A stretch of 38,392 nucleotides of DNA. Origin: Tannerella sp. (GTDB lineage: Bacteria > Bacteroidota > Bacteroidia > Bacteroidales > Tannerellaceae). Under the pieces are notes generated by a model, which made no database searches, was not told where the DNA came from, and worked only from the letters and a program-made list of their open reading frames with translations. Below are positions 32,510 through 38,392 of the stretch, piece after piece (the stretch's first letter is position 1; the number at the start of each line of letters is the position of its first letter). The stretch lies in assembly GCF_030528505.1 (NCBI RefSeq), contig NZ_JAUMYS010000028.1:1-38392 (forward strand), written 5' to 3'. The position numbers and the translations under genes were made by a program.

Positions 32510-34441
32510 ATGAAAAAAATATATTTTAAGATAGGCGCATTCGTTTGTTTGTCCACGTTGTTTACCGCCTGTGGCAATTTTGATGAGATCAACAAAAATC
32601 CGACTGCCGCCGATATTGATCAAGTACAGATTGAGTACTTTATAAATAGCTCCATTATTGGTGCGCAGCAGAATCCGGATATTGCCGAACGTGCTTTCGT
32701 GCTATACTGGAAAGATGCCGGACATATGGACCGGATCGGTTCGCTTTCTACAGGATATACCGATAACGGTTGGACAACGAATTATTTTAATGGAGCCTCG
32801 AAATGGTTGGGCGATGTAAACACCGCCATACAAGTGGGCGAAATGAAAATTCAATCGGGAAACATAGACGAGTATTCCAATAACTTATTGCAGGTAGCCA
32901 GAATATGGCGGGTTTATATGATGAGCGAATTGACCGATTTGTTCGGCCCGATACCCATGAATGGCTTCCAAGGGGTAAATCCGGATTTCAACAAGGTCGA
33001 GGAAATCTATGATTTTATGCTCAAAGAGTTAAAAGATGCCGTTTCCAAAATGAATGATAAGACGGTGATCGACCGCGTAAAGAAAACGGATCCGGCTTAC
33101 CAGTATGATTTTGGCAAATGGAAAAAGTACGGTAATTCGATGCGGATGCGTTTGGCGATGCGTATTTCGAATGTTGATCCGGCACGTGCCAAAACAGAAT
33201 TTGAAGATGCTGTTAAAGGCAGTGATTTTATTGCCTCTCTGAGCGATAATTTCAAGGTGCAAGAAAAACCGGGATGGGATCCGCTTACCGGAGTGATGAG
33301 TCGTGAGTGGAATGCGCAAAGACTGTCTACCACGATTAATAATCTGTATATCGGATTAGGTGGTGTGAGTACGGAAGTTCAAGTAAAGGGGGATGCAAAG
33401 GCTTTAGCAAAAGTAAAACCCGAAAATTGGATGGGTATCAAATATGAACAGCAGTTTACGACAAAAACGAATGATCCATCTGCCGGATATTGGTTCGACG
33501 GATTACATGCCAAAATAGACCCGCGTGCTTATAAGACGTTTATTATCCCCGGACAGTTCGATAATCCGGAATATAATAAATACCCATCATGGGCACCGGA
33601 TCAGACGGGTAAGACGGAGCGTCCGCTGCTGAAACCCAGAGCCAACGACCCGGAGAAGACCGATACGCTCGTAAAGATTGATGCTGCTTATTGCTGGAAT
33701 GCTGCTGTAGCAGGATCATGGGATAAGAAAGGAACTTATAATAGGGTGATAGGATGGCCGGGATGTCTTCCGCGTTTGGCGAACCGATTCAGAAACAGTT
33801 CCGAGTCGCGTATATTCTTCGCATCGTGGGAATCTTATTTCCTAATCGCGGAAGCTGCAGTAAAAGGATGGAACGTACCGATGAGTGGCAAAGCTGCTTA
33901 TGAAAAGGGGATTGAAGAAAGCTTTACATACTGGAACGTTTCCGAACACTATGCGGCTTACATTGCTTCCGAAAATTATAACAGAGTGGGTACTTCTGTA
34001 AAATGGGAGCATGTAGCAGAACCTTCAGCCACTGTTTCGATGGAGTATAAGGACGGAGAAACCGGCGAAACGAAAACGATGGATTACAAATATCCGGTAA
34101 ATACGATCTATAAGAATGGTAGTGTCAGAAACGACCTGCTTACCAAGATTATTACGCAGAAATTCCTTGCCCAAGTGCCTTGGCTGCCTCTTGAGGCATG
34201 GAGTGATCACCGTCGGTTAGGCTTGCCTTTCTTCGAAAATCCTGCCAGAGAGTTGCCGTTGGAAGGTATGCCGGCTTTGACAGAGTCGAACTATATGACG
34301 AATAGTTGGGACTTTTTCCCGCAACGCGTTCCTTATCCGACATTCTTGAAGAACAATGTGCCGGAAGGATATAATCAAGCCGTTAGTCTGCTCGGAGGAA
34401 AAGACGATATTCATACCGTGCTTTGGTGGGCTAAACATTAA
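32510..34441 (+). CDS. SusD/RagB family nutrient-binding outer-membrane lipoprotein
   Basis: 643 residues, longer than the typical 500-560. Lipoprotein signal 1-20 with Cys21 in LFTACG, followed by GNFDEINKNPTA, the common SusD start. Early helices carry RIWRVYMMSELTDLFGPIPM, the conserved SusD TPR-like segment, and YGNSMRMRLAMRISNVDPA. C-terminal features include SRIFFASWESYFLIAEAAVKGW and the ending HTVLWWAKH. The pattern suits the SusD-like subgroup with inserted loops. It forms the lid of the SusC transporter at the cell surface. Co-transcribed with susC, and followed by a perfect 10-bp terminator stem. Confidence 0.96.
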   Translation: MKKIYFKIGAFVCLSTLFTACGNFDEINKNPTAADIDQVQIEYFINSSIIGAQQNPDIAERAFVLYWKDAGHMDRIGSLSTGYTDNGWTTNYFNGASKWLGDVNTAIQVGEMKIQSGNIDEYSNNLLQVARIWRVYMMSELTDLFGPIPMNGFQGVNPDFNKVEEIYDFMLKELKDAVSKMNDKTVIDRVKKTDPAYQYDFGKWKKYGNSMRMRLAMRISNVDPARAKTEFEDAVKGSDFIASLSDNFKVQEKPGWDPLTGVMSREWNAQRLSTTINNLYIGLGGVSTEVQVKGDAKALAKVKPENWMGIKYEQQFTTKTNDPSAGYWFDGLHAKIDPRAYKTFIIPGQFDNPEYNKYPSWAPDQTGKTERPLLKPRANDPEKTDTLVKIDAAYCWNAAVAGSWDKKGTYNRVIGWPGCLPRLANRFRNSSESRIFFASWESYFLIAEAAVKGWNVPMSGKAAYEKGIEESFTYWNVSEHYAAYIASENYNRVGTSVKWEHVAEPSATVSMEYKDGETGETKTMDYKYPVNTIYKNGSVRNDLLTKIITQKFLAQVPWLPLEAWSDHRRLGLPFFENPARELPLEGMPALTESNYMTNSWDFFPQRVPYPTFLKNNVPEGYNQAVSLLGGKDDIHTVLWWAKH

Positions 34442-34473
34442 TTACGGGAAAAGTATAATGGCTTTATAACAAG

Positions 34474-34515
34474 AGGCTATCCGGAGAGTGTAAACTTGAC
34501 GGATAGCCTTCGTTA
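34474..34515 (+). terminator. Terminator of the susCD operon
   Basis: AGGCTATCCG (34474-34483) pairs perfectly with CGGATAGCCT (34500-34509), followed by tcgttatttt. A strong stem with a modest T-run. Confidence 0.8.
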
Positions 34516-34618
34516 TTTTCAGAACGGTTAGAAAAAAGCAGTTTTTACTTTTCGTTTATTTGCGTTCGGCCAACGAATCAACAGCTAAACAAATCAACAC
34601 CTCAAAGCCCGCAAGGGC

Positions 34619-34660
34619 GTTACTACCCTGACTACTTTAACTACTTAACGGCTACTTTAG
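34619..34660. repeat. Degenerate 10-11-bp tandem repeat
   Basis: Successive units read GTTACTACCCT, GACTACTTTAA, CTACTTAACG and GCTACTTTAG, a loose CTACTTTAA theme. It lies just beyond the stop of the minus-strand hslR gene. Confidence 0.45.
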
Positions 34661-34666
34661 CATGGT

Positions 34667-35080
34667 TTATAGCTCCTCGTCGTTCCAGAAAAAGTCGTCG
34701 GTTATATCGAGACTCGTAAATTGCTCCAGCTCGCGGCGTTCTTTTTTCGTGGGGCGTCCCAATCCTTTGGCCCGGTCTACAAAGCCGGATATCCGGCTTA
34801 GTTCCAGTTTCTCGTACTCTTCGGGAGGGGTGACGTTTTCGAGATATTCGGGCACTAATTTGGCACCCATGCGGTTTTCGGTCAGACGAAGCACTTTGAA
34901 CGAGAACGTGACGGGCGGTTTACGCACTTCGATGATGTCGCCGACCTTGATCATTCGCGACGGCTTCACGTTCACTCCTCCCATAGCGATGCGGTTCTTT
35001 TTGCAGGCGTCGGCCGCGATGGTGCGTGTCTTGAAAATACGCGTGGCCCACATCCATTTATCGATTCTGACTTCTTCCAT
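34667..35080 (-). CDS. hslR: S4-domain RNA-binding protein, Hsp15 family
   Basis: 137 residues. An S4 RNA-binding domain spans about residues 4-52 (RIDKWMWATRIFKTRTIAADACKKNRIAMGG...VKPSRMIKVGDIIEV). It is followed by a short beta segment and a basic, charged tail (GRPTKKERRELEQF). E. coli Hsp15 binds stalled 50S subunits carrying nascent chains and helps recycle them. Length and the N-terminal RIDKWMWATR are typical. It starts 2 nt after the pth stop. The two genes therefore form a translation-rescue pair: peptidyl-tRNA hydrolase and a stalled-50S binder. The name follows the family; the role in this organism is inferred. Confidence 0.92.
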   Translation of the reverse strand: MEEVRIDKWMWATRIFKTRTIAADACKKNRIAMGGVNVKPSRMIKVGDIIEVRKPPVTFSFKVLRLTENRMGAKLVPEYLENVTPPEEYEKLELSRISGFVDRAKGLGRPTKKERRELEQFTSLDITDDFFWNDEEL

Positions 35081-35082
35081 CT

Positions 35083-35646
35083 CTATCGGCGGTTGAACTG
35101 ATTCATGGTTATATCCGGTCCGGCAAGGCAGAAGCTGCGTATCATCTCGGCTGCGAGTTTTACGCAGTCCGGCATTTGGTCGAGTTCTTCGTCGGTGAAG
35201 GGACTCAGAACGTAATCGACCTGTCGGCCGCGTGGAAAGTCGTTCCCAATCCCGAAACGCAGACGCGCATACGCTTCCGTACCGAGCAATTCCTTGATAT
35301 TTCGCAATCCGTTGTGTCCGGCATCACTTCCTTTCGGCTTCAGTCGTAACGTGCCGAACGGAAGCGACAAGTCGTCTACCACCACAAGCAGTTGCGAGAT
35401 GGGCACGGATTCTTTTTGCAACCAGTAACGTACGGCATGGCCGCTCAAGTTCATAAACGTATTCGGCTTTAAGACGACAAGCTCGGCATTCTTCACACGA
35501 AAACGCGCCACGGCTCCGTAACGCTCTTCCGTGAAGCGCGCGCCGGCCGCTTCGGTCAGTTCGTTAACCACACGGAAACCGATATTATGGCGTGTTCCCC
35601 AGTACTCTTCGCCTATATTTCCTAACCCGACAATCAGATGTTTCAT
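35083..35646 (-). CDS. pth: Peptidyl-tRNA hydrolase
   Basis: 187 residues from ATG 35646 ([24 protein letters not shown]). The frame continues upstream to 35703 but that part passes through the terminator stem. Catalytic and binding residues are in place: Asn10, His20, the FMNLSG loop with Asn66, Asp91/Asp92 in VVVDDLSLP and Asn112 in GHNGL. It releases tRNA from prematurely dropped peptidyl-tRNA. It is followed after 2 nt by hslR. Upstream lies rplY on the same strand, an order seen in many bacteria, but with a hairpin between that probably reduces read-through. Confidence 0.96.
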   Translation of the reverse strand: MKHLIVGLGNIGEEYWGTRHNIGFRVVNELTEAAGARFTEERYGAVARFRVKNAELVVLKPNTFMNLSGHAVRYWLQKESVPISQLLVVVDDLSLPFGTLRLKPKGSDAGHNGLRNIKELLGTEAYARLRFGIGNDFPRGRQVDYVLSPFTDEELDQMPDCVKLAAEMIRSFCLAGPDITMNQFNRR

Positions 35647-35670
35647 TACTTTACTCGAAAAAGAATCATT

Positions 35671-35716
35671 AAAAAAGAGGAGCATGTCTCTTTCGAAAAA
35701 CATCTCCTCCCTCTTT
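35671..35716 (-). terminator. Terminator between rplY and pth
   Basis: On the minus strand GAGGAGATG (35709-35701) pairs with CATGCTCCTC (35686-35677), with a small mismatch, and is followed by a run of six T. Some read-through to pth is likely because no other promoter is evident in the 93-nt gap. Confidence 0.65.
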
Positions 35717-35739
35717 GTTTACAAAAGCAATCGCTTTCC

Positions 35740-36405
35740 TTATTTTCCGGCTGCAGCGGCCGCAGCTCCGGCTGCACTCTGTGCAGCACGTGTCATCTTC
35801 ACTGCGCATACGACTGCATTCTTCGGACTGATCAATTCGACATGATCAAACTGCAATTCGCCTACTTTGATGGTTTTGCCCAATTCCAGATGATCGACAT
35901 TAACCGTCAGCTTCTCCGGAATCTGTTCTGCCAGCCCTTTCACTTTCAGTTTACGCATGGCCTGCGTCAACTTACCACCGGCTTTTACACCGACCGCGTG
36001 TCCGGTCAATGCTACCGGAACGTGCATTTCGATCGGTTTGTTGGCAAAGACTTCCTGAAAGTCCAAATGCAGTATCGCATCCGAAACGGCATGGAATTGA
36101 ATCTCCTTCAAAATGGCATTCACTTTTCTTCCGTCGCCCATCTCGATCGAAACCAGATGGATTTCCGGCGTATAGATCAATTTGCGCACTCCATCGAACG
36201 ATACGGAAAAATCCGTGACAATAATGCCTTTTCCGTCTCCGATTTCTACCAACTTCTCTCCTGCGTTCATCTTTCCCGTGTAGGGCAATGAAACAGGTTC
36301 CTGACCATACAAAACGGCCGGGATCATTCCTTGTTTACGCAGGTCTTTCGACATTTTCTTGCCGAGGCTTTCCCGCGGCGTTCCTTTCAACTCAAATGTT
36401 TTCAT
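35740..36405 (-). CDS. rplY: 50S ribosomal protein L25 / general stress protein Ctc
   Basis: 221 residues, the long CTC form. An N-terminal L25 domain binding 5S rRNA (about 1-90, with RESLGKKMSKDLRKQGMIPAVLYGQ) is followed by the C-terminal TL5 beta domain (about 95-185, HVPVALTGHAVGVKAGGKLTQAMRKLKVKGLAEQIPE). An Ala-rich tail (AAQSAAGAAAAAAGK) ends the protein. It is part of the central protuberance of the large subunit. It has its own -7 box and is followed by a hairpin before pth. The last residues are low complexity and probably disordered. Confidence 0.96.
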   Translation of the reverse strand: MKTFELKGTPRESLGKKMSKDLRKQGMIPAVLYGQEPVSLPYTGKMNAGEKLVEIGDGKGIIVTDFSVSFDGVRKLIYTPEIHLVSIEMGDGRKVNAILKEIQFHAVSDAILHLDFQEVFANKPIEMHVPVALTGHAVGVKAGGKLTQAMRKLKVKGLAEQIPEKLTVNVDHLELGKTIKVGELQFDHVELISPKNAVVCAVKMTRAAQSAAGAAAAAAGK

Positions 36406-36490
36406 TTTTCTCTTAAAATTGTGTTACTCAAAATTAGTTTCTGCTTCCTAATTTCCCATCACACGACGACAGGCCTTTCAAAAAGCGCCG

Positions 36491-36498
36491 CAAAGATA
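36491..36498 (-). promoter_or_regulatory. -7 box of the rplY operon
   Basis: Reads TATCTTTG on the minus strand, a full match, giving a leader of about 80 nt before the rplY ATG. No clear -33 element. Confidence 0.65.
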
Positions 36499-36578
36499 AG
36501 AAAAAATACCGGAAAATCATCCGGCGGGTAACGGAAAGACAGGGCGACGACGTCAAGTTCTAAGGTCATGTTTTCCAA

Positions 36579-36664
36579 GCATAGAAAAAAATCCGATAAG
36601 CATCGGTTTCAGATCCGATAGGCATAGAAAAAAATCCGATAGGCATCGGATTTGCAACCTGTGC
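36579..36664. repeat. Two 43-bp direct repeats each containing a hairpin
   Basis: Units start at 36579 and 36622 with GCATAGAAAAAAATCCGATA. Each forms a dyad: in unit 2, AAATCCGAT (36632-36640) pairs perfectly with ATCGGATTT (36645-36653) around a 4-nt loop. A third ATCCGATAG (36612-36620) closes unit 1. Read on the minus strand, each stem is followed by a T-run, like an intrinsic terminator, although no minus-strand gene lies to the right within reach. Confidence 0.8.
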
Positions 36665-36767
36665 CTTAAGGAAACCGCATAGAATCTTTTGAAAAGACAA
36701 ACGTTGTATCATAGCAAAGACACACGTTACCAATCATGTTTTTTTTCTTTTGCGATTTTTCGGTTTG

Positions 36768-36798
36768 CTTGGAAGACGAAATATTTCGTGTACTTTTG
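36768..36798 (+). promoter_or_regulatory. Promoter of gmd
   Basis: TACTTTTG (36791-36798) is a full -7 match. CTTG (36768-36771) at 19-nt spacing is a near -33 element. Expected transcription start is about 20 nt before ATG 36825. Confidence 0.7.
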
Positions 36799-36824
36799 CT
36801 TTCGTAATCATTTTATTCGGATTG

Positions 36825-37901
36825 ATGAAAAAGACAGCATTAATTACAGGTATCACAGGGCAGGACGGCTCGTTTCTGGCCGAGTTTTTGATTGAAAAAG
36901 GATACGAAGTACATGGCGTTCTTCGCCGTTCTTCGTCATTCAATACAGGACGGATCGAACATTTGTACCTTGATGAATGGGTGCGTGACATGAAACGGCA
37001 ACGTCTCGTAAACCTGCACTACGGCGATATGACCGACAGCAGTTCGCTCGTGCGGATTATCCAGCAGACACGGCCCGACGAAGTGTATAATCTCGCCGCG
37101 CAGAGTCATGTGAAAGTGAGCTTCGATGTGCCGGAATATACGGCCGATGCGGACGCTCTCGGAACACTTCGCCTGCTGGAAGCCGTGCGCATCCTCGGGA
37201 TGGAGAAAAAGACACGCATCTATCAGGCTTCGACCTCCGAGCTGTTCGGACTCGTGCAGGAAGTGCCCCAGAAGGAGACGACTCCTTTTTATCCGCGTTC
37301 GCCCTACGGGGTGGCCAAGCAGTACGGCTTCTGGATTACGAAGAATTACCGCGAGAGTTATGGCATGTTTGCCGTAAACGGTATTCTGTTCAACCATGAG
37401 AGCGAGCGACGTGGCGAGACGTTCGTCACACGCAAGATCACTCTCGCAGCAGCACGTATCGCACACGGGTTGCAGAATAAGCTGTATATGGGCAACCTCG
37501 ACGCGCGTCGCGACTGGGGATATGCCAAAGATTATGTGGAATGTATGTGGCTGATGCTTCAACATGATCAACCCGAAGATTTTGTGATTGCCACGGGACA
37601 GATGCATACCGTGCGCGAGTTTTGTACGCTGGCTTTTAAAGAAGCCGGCATCGATTTGCGCTGGGAAGGCGAGGGCATAGAAGAAAAAGGAATAGACGGG
37701 AAGACGGGGCGTATACTCGTCGAAGTCGATCCGAAATATTTCCGTCCGGCCGAAGTGGAGCAGTTACTCGGTGACCCGACGAAAGCAAAAACGTTGCTGG
37801 GCTGGAACCCGAACAAAACGTCGTTCGAGCGTTTAGTGAAAATTATGGTGGAACATGATTTGAAGGGAGTGGGAAAGCAGTTAGCCATCAGTAATCAGTA
37901 G
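36825..37901 (+). CDS. gmd: GDP-mannose 4,6-dehydratase
   Basis: 358 residues from ATG 36825. The upstream frame to 36750 contains the promoter and is rejected. It converts GDP-mannose to GDP-4-keto-6-deoxymannose, the first step to GDP-fucose and other deoxyhexoses of surface glycans. Rossmann motif GITGQDG (9-15), [15 protein letters not shown], catalytic Thr137/Glu139 in ASTSELFG, Tyr161 and Lys165 in SPYGVAK, and [17 protein letters not shown] are all canonical. The last codons (AISNQ and the stop) coincide with the heptamer repeat array, so the natural C-terminus may have been rewritten by it. No GDP-fucose synthase (fcl) gene follows immediately, although the two are often adjacent in other species. 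Confidence 0.96.
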   Translation: MKKTALITGITGQDGSFLAEFLIEKGYEVHGVLRRSSSFNTGRIEHLYLDEWVRDMKRQRLVNLHYGDMTDSSSLVRIIQQTRPDEVYNLAAQSHVKVSFDVPEYTADADALGTLRLLEAVRILGMEKKTRIYQASTSELFGLVQEVPQKETTPFYPRSPYGVAKQYGFWITKNYRESYGMFAVNGILFNHESERRGETFVTRKITLAAARIAHGLQNKLYMGNLDARRDWGYAKDYVECMWLMLQHDQPEDFVIATGQMHTVREFCTLAFKEAGIDLRWEGEGIEEKGIDGKTGRILVEVDPKYFRPAEVEQLLGDPTKAKTLLGWNPNKTSFERLVKIMVEHDLKGVGKQLAISNQ

Positions 37902-37926
37902 TCAGCGATCAGCAGTCAGCAACACT
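37887..37926 (+). repeat. Left heptamer array (five RTCAGYR units)
   Basis: Units ATCAGTA, ATCAGTA, GTCAGCG, ATCAGCA and GTCAGCA run without gaps from 37887 to 37921, then ACACT. The first two units encode the final residues and stop codon of gmd. The array ends in GTCAGCAACACT (37915-37926), which recurs at the right edge of the window. Confidence 0.8.
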
Positions 37927-37971
37927 AAAAGCTGAACACTGAAACAACGTAAATGCAAAAAGGACAAACAG

Positions 37972-38392
37972 ATGAAAGATTTTAGGAAATTAAAAGTTTG
38001 GGAAAAGGCACATGCTTTTGTGTTGACTGTATATACGGTTACGCGGAATTTTCCTAAAGAGGAAATATATGGATTGACATCACAGATAAAGAGAGCTTCA
38101 TTATCAATAGGCCTAAATATTGTGGAAGGATGTGGCAGAAACAGCAATGCTGACTTTAAACGTTTTTTGCAAATAGCCTTTGGTTCTGCATGTGAAGCCG
38201 AATATTGTATTATTTTGTCGCACGATTTGAAATATATTACTTATGAGGAGTTTATATCTTTACAGCAGAAAATAGTAGAAGTAAAAATGATGCTTTCATC
38301 TTTAATGAATAAGCTGACCTCGGATAAGCGGTCAAATCATCAGCGGTCATCAGCAGCAATCAGAAGTCATCGGCCAGTAGTCGGCAACACTG
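37972..38392 (+). CDS. Four-helix-bundle protein (23S rRNA intervening-sequence protein family), open at window end
   Basis: At least 140 codons with no stop before the window ends. It begins MKDFRKLKVWEKAHAFVLTVYTVTRNFP, followed by EEIYGLTSQIKRASLSIGLNIVEGCGRNSNADFKRFLQIAFGSACEAEY. This is the hallmark of the IVP/S23 four-helix-bundle family, whose members are about 115-125 residues and are related in fold to Avd of diversity-generating retroelements. An AAGGA sequence precedes the ATG. The expected domain ends near MNKLTSDK; the last about 20 codons (SNHQRSSAAIRSHRPVVG) are the right-hand repeat array read through. Function is unknown; members probably bind nucleic acid. Flanking repeats on both sides hint at a cassette. 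Confidence 0.88.
   Translation, partial: MKDFRKLKVWEKAHAFVLTVYTVTRNFPKEEIYGLTSQIKRASLSIGLNIVEGCGRNSNADFKRFLQIAFGSACEAEYCIILSHDLKYITYEEFISLQQKIVEVKMMLSSLMNKLTSDKRSNHQRSSAAIRSHRPVVGNT
38328..38391 (+). repeat. Right TCAG-type repeat array
   Basis: Degenerate copies of ATCAGCR spaced by GTC/GCA triplets: ATCAGCG, ATCAGCA, ATCAGAA, ATCGGCC, then AGTAGTCGGCAACACT. It ends in GTCGGCAACACT (38380-38391), an 11/12 match to the end of the left array. Confidence 0.75.

Noticed and set aside
37887..38391. CRISPR array or diversity-generating retroelement
   Set aside because: The repeats are 7-10 bp, contiguous and without spacers, and no Cas gene, reverse transcriptase or template/variable repeat pair is present. 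Only the protein fold is Avd-like.

Overview
The window is a piece of a Bacteroidota chromosome, most likely order Bacteroidales and close to Tannerellaceae/Porphyromonadaceae. The evidence is: -7 boxes matching TAnnTTTG in front of many genes (best case TTTG-N19-TAATTTTG before a tRNA), few Shine-Dalgarno sequences, a SusC/SusD pair, the rsfS-ftsH-cdsA cluster, a CTC-type L25, a PorT-like protein, and a giant secreted protein ending in what looks like a type IX secretion (T9SS) sorting domain. The genus is inferred from style and gene content; no marker gene proves it.

Layout. 0.3-3.3 kb (+): a small membrane protein, a GH16 lipoprotein, a Tsx-like DUF5020 outer-membrane protein and an NCS2 purine permease, tightly packed. 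3.3-6.0 kb (-): two rhomboid proteases and an endonuclease/exonuclease/phosphatase-fold protein in one operon. 6.2-7.6 kb: HU, a structured intergenic element, folB and a bactofilin. 7.6-12.8 kb (-): class II ribonucleotide reductase followed by a CBM20/GH77 4-alpha-glucanotransferase. 13.0-17.7 kb: a 2x[4Fe-4S] ferredoxin, porT, cdsA, ftsH, rsfS and tRNA-Gln(CUG). 17.8-18.9 kb (-): a membrane acyltransferase. 19.2-27.9 kb (+): a small exported protein and a 2722-residue surface protein with 19 tandem InlB B-type repeats, a beta-helix and a C-terminal sorting domain. 28.0-34.5 kb (+): a DUF6261 gene behind a 41-bp tandem repeat, then susC/susD. 34.6-36.4 kb (-): rplY, pth and hslR. 36.5-38.4 kb: a 43-bp hairpin repeat, gmd, and a four-helix-bundle gene, open at the window edge, bracketed by TCAG-type repeat arrays.

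How the genes fit together. Most of the window is housekeeping: translation (tRNA-Gln, L25, Pth, Hsp15, RsfS), membrane quality control and lipid synthesis (FtsH, CdsA), dNTP and folate synthesis, nucleoid and cytoskeleton. The envelope/nutrition layer consists of SusCD, the nucleoside channel plus purine permease, a beta-glucanase-like lipoprotein, and a T9SS-type cargo alongside a PorT-like translocon component.

The least explained parts are: the mosaic repeat architecture of the giant protein; the palindrome, long leader and 41-bp repeats before DUF6261; the repeat-bracketed four-helix-bundle gene whose array also supplies the end of gmd; the tandem hairpin repeat before gmd; and the nested, mutually exclusive hairpins between HU and folB. 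Several start codons were moved downstream because the promoter motif overlaps the longer reading frame.
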